From JACVRW01 sp963811055 (GTDB lineage Bacteria; Actinomycetota; Thermoleophilia; Solirubrobacterales; Thermoleophilaceae), in assembly GCA_963811055.1 (NCBI GenBank), contig CAWEPQ010000001.1, positions 868,001 through 932,000 of the forward strand: a stretch of 64,000 nucleotides of DNA, in the 5' to 3' direction. Below, piece by piece: positions 60,078-64,000 of the stretch (position 1 is its first letter; every line of letters starts with the position of its first letter). Position numbers and translations under genes: made by a program. Below the pieces are notes generated by a model that saw nothing but the letters and a program-made list of their open reading frames with translations, was not told the DNA's origin and ran no database searches.

Positions 60078-61418
60078 TCAGCTGCCCGCGTCGAGCCTGC
60101 CCTGGTAGACGTGCACGAGCAGGCAGCTCTCGGCGGCACGGACCTTGACGGTCACGTACTGGCGCTTGATCTTCTTCAGGTTGCGCAGCGAGACCTTGAC
60201 GCGGCGGCGCAGCCCGTTCGCGCGCTTGCGCTCGTGGGCCCTGCCGGCGCGGCGCACGGCGGAGCGCAGCTTGGCGATCGCTCGGCGGGTCTGCTTCGAG
60301 CGCTTGGCCAGCTTGTCGCGCTCGCCCGTCGACCTGAAGCACGTGATCCCGTGCTTGTCGCGGGTGGCGGTCAGGAGTGCCAGCTCGCCCACGGTCAGAG
60401 GCACCCGCGGCCACTGGTTGACCAGCGACCGCACCACCCCGGAGGCCGGGCGCCGGCGAGTGGAGTACGGGGCGTCGTCGGACACGTTCGCCACGCCCTC
60501 GCTGTTGAACGGGCTCGCCGGGCCGAACTCCTCCGGATAGCTGTCGCGAGTGCTGACGAAGATCTGCGCGGCGCCGGCGCGCACGAGCGTCGGCAGGGAG
60601 TCCCGCAGGAACGCCGCCTGGGCGGTCTCGCCGCCGCGGTACCGGGGGTCGTCCTGGTAGGCGGTGTCGGCGGGATAGCCGTGCTCGGTCACCCACAGGG
60701 GCGCCCTCCCGCGCTGATACGAGGCGAAGAAGTCGTGCCAGAAGGTCATCATCGTGGTGAGCGAGCCGAGCCCGCCGCGCACGTGCACGTTCGCGATGTC
60801 GAACTTGGTGGCGGCCGCCGCTCCCGGGGTGGCGAACACGCGCGTCAGCCAGTCCTTCGCGATGGTGCCCGACACCCCACCGAGTAGCACCCGGCTGGCC
60901 GGGGAGCGCGCCTTGATGCCGTCGTAGGCGGAGGCGAGCATGTGTGCGTAGTCCTGGGGGGTGCCCCGGAACATCGCGCTCGAGTCGGGCTCGTTGATGA
61001 TCTCGAAGAGGTCGATGGCGCCGCGCGTGTGCTCCGCGACCTCGCCGGCGTAGCGCCCGTAGGCCGCGACGTCGTCGGTGGCGCAGGTCTGCAGCGCCTT
61101 GTTGTCACATGCGGATATGAACGCGGGCACGCCGATGAGGATGGCCGTGACCGGGATGTCGTAGCGGCGCGAGAGCTCCACCACCTCGTCCACTCCGCTC
61201 CAGTCGCGGTAGACCCAGTGGCGGTAGTTCTTGAACACCCCGTGCATCTCGATGTCGAGCCTGATGTGGCTGGCGTTCATGGCCTTCGCCTCGGCGAATA
61301 TGCGCTCCTTCTGCGCATAGGGCATCGCGTACGCGTAGACCATGGAGTGCGCCGAGTAAGGACTCCCGGCGGGCGCCCCGGCGCTCGCCTGTGCGGGCAC
61401 GGCGAGGCTCAGCGCCAC
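60078..61418 (-). CDS. Putative secreted glycoside hydrolase (TIM barrel, GH5/GH39-like)
   Basis: About 446 residues. GTG 61418 gives VALSLAVPAQASAGAPAG, a short signal; the same frame upstream adds RCLLALVALSL without a standard start, so the true start may be further left of the reading direction. The barrel has IFAEAKAMNASHIRLDIEMH, the acid/base Glu in FEIINEPDSSAMFRG (NEP, about 139), FDIANVHVRGG and the nucleophile Glu in PLWVTEHGYPAD (about 241). The last 90 residues are very basic (KRSKQTRRAIAKLRSAVRRA) and may bind the wall. The substrate is unknown. The frame is intact over 1.3 kb. Confidence 0.8.
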   Translation of the reverse strand: MALSLAVPAQASAGAPAGSPYSAHSMVYAYAMPYAQKERIFAEAKAMNASHIRLDIEMHGVFKNYRHWVYRDWSGVDEVVELSRRYDIPVTAILIGVPAFISACDNKALQTCATDDVAAYGRYAGEVAEHTRGAIDLFEIINEPDSSAMFRGTPQDYAHMLASAYDGIKARSPASRVLLGGVSGTIAKDWLTRVFATPGAAAATKFDIANVHVRGGLGSLTTMMTFWHDFFASYQRGRAPLWVTEHGYPADTAYQDDPRYRGGETAQAAFLRDSLPTLVRAGAAQIFVSTRDSYPEEFGPASPFNSEGVANVSDDAPYSTRRRPASGVVRSLVNQWPRVPLTVGELALLTATRDKHGITCFRSTGERDKLAKRSKQTRRAIAKLRSAVRRAGRAHERKRANGLRRRVKVSLRNLKKIKRQYVTVKVRAAESCLLVHVYQGRLDAGS

Positions 61419-61598
61419 AAGGGCGAGTAGGCAGCGCAGCGCGCTGGTGGATGATGGGCGGCGAGAGATGGGAGAGACGGGTCGTTGCTGCGGAGATGAA
61501 CGGTGCTCCGTTAGTCATCGACCACCTACAGGGCTTCGTGAGTACGGTGACCCCGGCCTGGACGGCAACACGCACGCAAAGCGGCAGGAGGAGAGGAC

Positions 61599-62077
61599 AT
61601 GGCGGACAAGGCGCTCGAGATCTACCTCAACGATCACCTGGCGGGAGCGATGCTGGGCACGGACCTGGCCGAGCAGATCCGGGAGCGGAGCGAGGGCGAT
61701 CCCTTCGGCGACGTGATGACGGGGCTTGCCGCGCAGATCGAGGAGGACCGCGAGACGCTCGTCGCCCTGATGGAGCAACTGGACGTCGCGCGCAATCCCG
61801 TCAAGCAGGCCACCACGTGGCTGGCCGAGAAGGCGAGCCGCCGAAGTTCAGCGGGCTCACCTCCGGCGAGCCGGAGGTCGGCTACTTCATGGCGCTCGAG
61901 AGCATGATGCTGGGCGTTAGCGGAAAGCTCTCGCTCTGGCGCGCGCTCGAGCGGGTCGCCGACCGCTACCCCGCGATTGCGGCGACCGACCTGGACGAGC
62001 TGATCCGGCGCGCGACGCTGCAGCGCGACACGCTCGAGGAGGAGCGCCTCCGTACGGCCGAGCGGGCCCTGGTGTGA
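61599..62077 (+). CDS. All-helical protein, ferritin-like fold suspected (one frameshift as read)
   Basis: About 159 residues after one base is restored near 61830 (CCC read as CC), joining MADKALEIYLNDHLAGAMLG ... NPVKQATTWLAEKASR to PKFSGLTSGEPEVGYFMALE and SLWRALERVADRYPAIAATD. Helix pattern with NDHLAGAMLGTDLAEQI, QIEEDRETLVALMEQL and MALESMMLGVSGKLSLW suggests a four-helix bundle, but metal ligands are not obvious. I do not know its function. GGAGGAGAG precedes ATG 61599. The stop overlaps the methyltransferase start (GTGA). Confidence 0.72.
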
Positions 62078-62637
62078 ACCGGCTCCACCACTGGTACTGC
62101 AATCGCGACGCATGGAAGCGTCATGTTCGCGAGGAGCTCGCGCCACCGGCGATCGAGGGCCTGGCGCTCGGTCAGGACGTGCTCGAGATCGGTCCCGGCT
62201 TCGGGCCGGCCACGGAGCTGCTGGCCGGCCGCGTGCCGCGGCTCACGGCGCTCGAGATCGACACGGGCCTCGCGCGCTCGCTGAGGGAGCGGCTGGGGGA
62301 CCGGACGGAGATCGTGGAGGGCGACGCGACGGCGATGCCGTTCGCCGACGCGAGCTTCGACGCGGCGGTCTGCTTCACGATGCTCCACCACGTGCCGTCG
62401 GCGGAGTCCCAGGACAGGCTCTTCGCGGAGGTCCGGCGCGTCCTGCGTCCGGGGGGCGCGTTCGCCGGCACCGACACCACGGGAAGGGGCGTGGGCTTCG
62501 CGCTCCTCCACGTCGGTGACACGAAGGTCCTCATCGACCCGGCCGCCATGCCGGTCCGGCTCGCGGCAGCCGGCTTCGAGGACGTCGAGGTCGCCGCGGA
62601 CCGCGACAGCTATCGCTTCCGCGCGCGCAGCGGCTGA
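62074..62637 (+). CDS. SAM-dependent class I methyltransferase
   Basis: A 187-residue methyltransferase, frame intact. Motif I is LGQDVLEIGPGFGPATELLA, the acidic ribose-binding residue is in LTALEIDTGLARSL, motif II region is VEGDATAMPFADASFDAAVC, and FAEVRRVLRPGGAFAGTDTT is the post-II motif. It starts VNRLHHWYCNRDAWKRHVRE. Substrate unknown; a small Methyltransf_11/UbiE-like enzyme. Translationally coupled to the helical protein before it. Confidence 0.88.
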   Translation: MNRLHHWYCNRDAWKRHVREELAPPAIEGLALGQDVLEIGPGFGPATELLAGRVPRLTALEIDTGLARSLRERLGDRTEIVEGDATAMPFADASFDAAVCFTMLHHVPSAESQDRLFAEVRRVLRPGGAFAGTDTTGRGVGFALLHVGDTKVLIDPAAMPVRLAAAGFEDVEVAADRDSYRFRARSG

Positions 62638-62643
62638 ACGCCG

Positions 62644-62965
62644 CTAGTACACGTCGTCCGGCGTGACGCGGTGCTTCCAGTAGCCGAGCGCTCAGGGTCG
62701 GCGCGGCGAACGGTGAAGTTGCGCCAGTTCTGGCCGAGCGCGTGGGCCGGGAAGCGCCAGCCTACCTCGGGCAGGACCAGCGGCTCGCGGTCGGCCGGCC
62801 AGCCGAGCGTGAGGATCTCGCCGGGCTGCTCGATGCCCGGGTCCTGAAAGGCGGGCGCATGGAGCGGAGGCAGGCCATGGCGGGAGTGACTCGGCGCGCC
62901 GCCGTGACGCTTGCCAGTCCGGTGTGGAGCGGGAACACCCGCGCGATCGCGACTGCGCCGACCAT
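62644..62965 (-). CDS. Small putative exported protein (two frameshifts as read)
   Basis: ATG 62965 gives MVGAVAIARVFPLHTGLASV, a possible signal or anchor. Restoring one C near 62848 joins MRPPF to QDPGIEQPGEILTLGWPADR, and restoring one G near 62690 joins RADPERS to GYWKHRVTPDDVY and a stop at 62644-62646. The repaired length is exactly 107 codons plus stop. The conserved-looking middle reads EPLVLPEVGWRFPAHALGQN. Function unknown. It was recovered only by following the frame changes, so it should be treated with care. Confidence 0.55.
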
Positions 62966-62966
62966 A

Positions 62967-62982
62967 GTTAGGGCACCCTAAC
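62967..62982. promoter_or_regulatory. Perfect 16-bp palindrome, DtxR/IdeR-box-like half sites
   Basis: GTTAGGG-CA-CCCTAAC lies one base upstream of the minus-strand start at 62965 and 87 bases before the H1-like gene on the plus strand. TTAGG/CCTAA half sites recall iron-dependent DtxR/IdeR boxes, though the spacing is shorter than their 19-bp consensus. Operator is likely; its regulator is unknown. Confidence 0.6.
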
Positions 62983-63068
62983 ATCTCGGCACTGACACGC
63001 GAGCGAGCAATCGGCAACAATCGGCCGTCGCTCGCGACGATGGCGAGATCCCAGACCAGAGGTGACTC

Positions 63069-63545
63069 GTGGCACAACGCAGAATCAGGAAGACGGCAAG
63101 CAAGGCGGGAGCGCGCGCTTCGGGCCGCGGACAGAAGGCGCTCGACCAACTCAACGACTCGATCGAGGCCGCCGAGAAGGCGCTCAAGGAGCTGCGCGCC
63201 GAGCTGAGCCGGGGATCGCGCACACTCCTCAAGGACGTCGACTCGACATTGCGTGACGCGCGCAAGCAGGTGCGCAGCGTCAGGACCACCGTGGCCAAGG
63301 ACCTGGAGCAGGCCAGGCAGACGGCGACCGGCAAGAAGCCCGCCGCGACGAAGGTTGCGGTGAAGAGGTCAGCCGCGAAGAAGCCGGCCGCCAGGAAGCC
63401 GGCCGCGAAGAAGGCCACCGCGAGGAAGCCGGCCGCGAAGAAGGCCACGGCCGCGAGGACGACCACCCGGGCCAAGGCCGGCGCCAAGAAGGCGAGCACG
63501 GCCAAGAAGGCCACGCCCGCACGCAGGAGGCAGACCGCCAGGTAG
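63069..63545 (+). CDS. Histone H1-like Lys/Ala/Pro-rich basic protein
   Basis: A 158-residue DNA-binding candidate. Residues 1-85 are helical and mixed-charge (QKALDQLNDSIEAAEKALKE, then LLKDVDSTLRDARKQVRSVR), a possible coiled coil. Residues 90-158 are a low-complexity tail of KKPAA, ARKPAAKKAT and AKKATPARR units like eukaryotic H1 and the tails of actinobacterial HupB. There is no HU fold. It probably coats or compacts DNA, but RNA binding is possible. GTG 63069 is preceded by GAGGTGA. Confidence 0.75.
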   Translation: MAQRRIRKTASKAGARASGRGQKALDQLNDSIEAAEKALKELRAELSRGSRTLLKDVDSTLRDARKQVRSVRTTVAKDLEQARQTATGKKPAATKVAVKRSAAKKPAARKPAAKKATARKPAAKKATAARTTTRAKAGAKKASTAKKATPARRRQTAR

Positions 63546-63739
63546 GGCGGTCAGCGCCGCCCGGATGGGCGGGACCAGTGGTTCAGCAGGTCGACGACGT
63601 GGCGCACCACGTCGACCACCAGTCCGGGGCCTACTCGTGAGAGCGGGAGGCGTCCGGGCGCGCGCTTGGTCGGACGCTCACGCTGTGGGGGTGAGGTGCC
63701 CTGCTCCACGGTCCATGCACCGTAAGGCCGGCATCGGCG

Positions 63740-64000
63740 TCACCGCCGCTGGGAGCTGAGCGAGAACGGCGGGTAGCGGTCGGTCACGAGGATGAACGCG
63801 TAGCCGACCACGCGGTTGTGCCAGCGGATCACGCCCTCGACGAAGTCGAAGACCCCGCGCGGGTAGCGGCCGGTGAACAGGATCGCGAACCAGGCGCCGA
63901 TCACAGCGACGAACGCGCCGAAGTACAGGAAGAACAGGACGACGTAGTGCGGGATCGCGAGGAACCACTTGACCAGCGGCAGCCAGCGGTTGAGGTCCTG
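63740..64000 (-). CDS. DUF4389-domain membrane protein, 3' part only
   Basis: The frame enters from the right window edge and ends at the TGA at 63740-63742, giving the last 86 residues. NRWLPLVKWFLAIPHYVVLF, then AVIGAWFAILFTGRYPRGVF, DFVEGVIRWHNRVVGYAFIL and TDRYPPFSL are the standard end of DUF4389, a family of actinobacterial membrane proteins of unknown function. Two membrane helices are visible. The start lies outside the window. Confidence 0.85.
   Translation of the reverse strand, partial: QDLNRWLPLVKWFLAIPHYVVLFFLYFGAFVAVIGAWFAILFTGRYPRGVFDFVEGVIRWHNRVVGYAFILVTDRYPPFSLSSQRR

Noticed and set aside
51454..62965. A decaying genomic island
   Set aside because: Base composition matches the rest, no mobile-element genes or flanking repeats are present, and intact genes are interleaved with broken ones.
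63280..63545. Repeats resembling a CRISPR or tandem-repeat locus in the H1-like gene
   Set aside because: The repetition comes from codons of the Lys/Ala/Pro tail (KKPAA units); there are no spacers.

Overview
The window reads as chromosomal DNA of a very GC-rich actinobacterium. Third codon positions are almost all G or C, GTG starts are common, and genes are tightly packed with many 4-base ATGA/GTGA overlaps. Family content (fused PafBC-type WYL regulator, c-di-AMP riboswitch upstream of an NlpC/P60 gene, PccB-like acyl-CoA carboxylase, InhA-like enoyl reductase, DUF4349 and DUF4389 proteins, secreted ferritin-like proteins) suggests Thermoleophilia, perhaps Solirubrobacterales. The lineage is inference. 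I saw no tRNA, rRNA, CRISPR, insertion sequence or phage genes.

Layout. 0-14 kb: housekeeping and DNA repair genes (cNMP-binding protein, threonine ammonia-lyase, aldo/keto reductase, GNAT, sigma factor/DUF4349 pair, GDPD, Nei, exonuclease III, a metallo-beta-lactamase-fold gene that has lost its metal motif, a large Lhr helicase). 14-16.6 kb: secreted wall proteins, with two NlpC/P60 paralogues around a CAP-domain protein; the first has a clear c-di-AMP riboswitch and the second a degenerate candidate. 16.6-24 kb: UDG, a DMT exporter, an ABC-2 exporter, a methyltransferase, an rml (dTDP-sugar) operon without rmlC, and a PPOX protein. 24-35 kb: M14 carboxypeptidase, PafBC-like regulator, HD/OB nuclease, ferritin-like protein and several secreted proteins of unknown function, one with internal repeats and an LPLTG sequence.

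35-43.4 kb is the most coherent unit. A MarR regulator and zinc alcohol dehydrogenase diverge from a seven-gene FAS-II operon (fabH-fabG-acpP-fabF-accD-like-fabI-thioester reductase). The shared control region carries a perfect MarR-type palindrome and two tandem C6/G6 palindromes. 43.4-46.1 kb: two secreted ferritin-like proteins in one operon with an L,D-transpeptidase, with a perfect palindrome touching the first start codon. 46.4-51.5 kb: an FkbM-type methyltransferase, then a soluble hybrid histidine kinase with about seven HAMP-like units, overlapping a REC-GGDEF diguanylate cyclase.

51.4-64 kb: a Drr-type ABC exporter, M28 peptidase, and an envelope-lipid neighbourhood (DedA, PAP2, diacylglycerol kinase-like, MFS, GT2, PAP2, glycoside hydrolase), then a helical protein, a methyltransferase, an H1-like basic protein and a partial DUF4389 membrane protein. 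Many genes from about 49.7 kb onward are broken by single-base insertions or deletions, mostly in short G/C runs, that can be undone by inspection. I read these mainly as sequence errors rather than gene decay. Such genes are listed as one CDS each, with the frame breaks noted.
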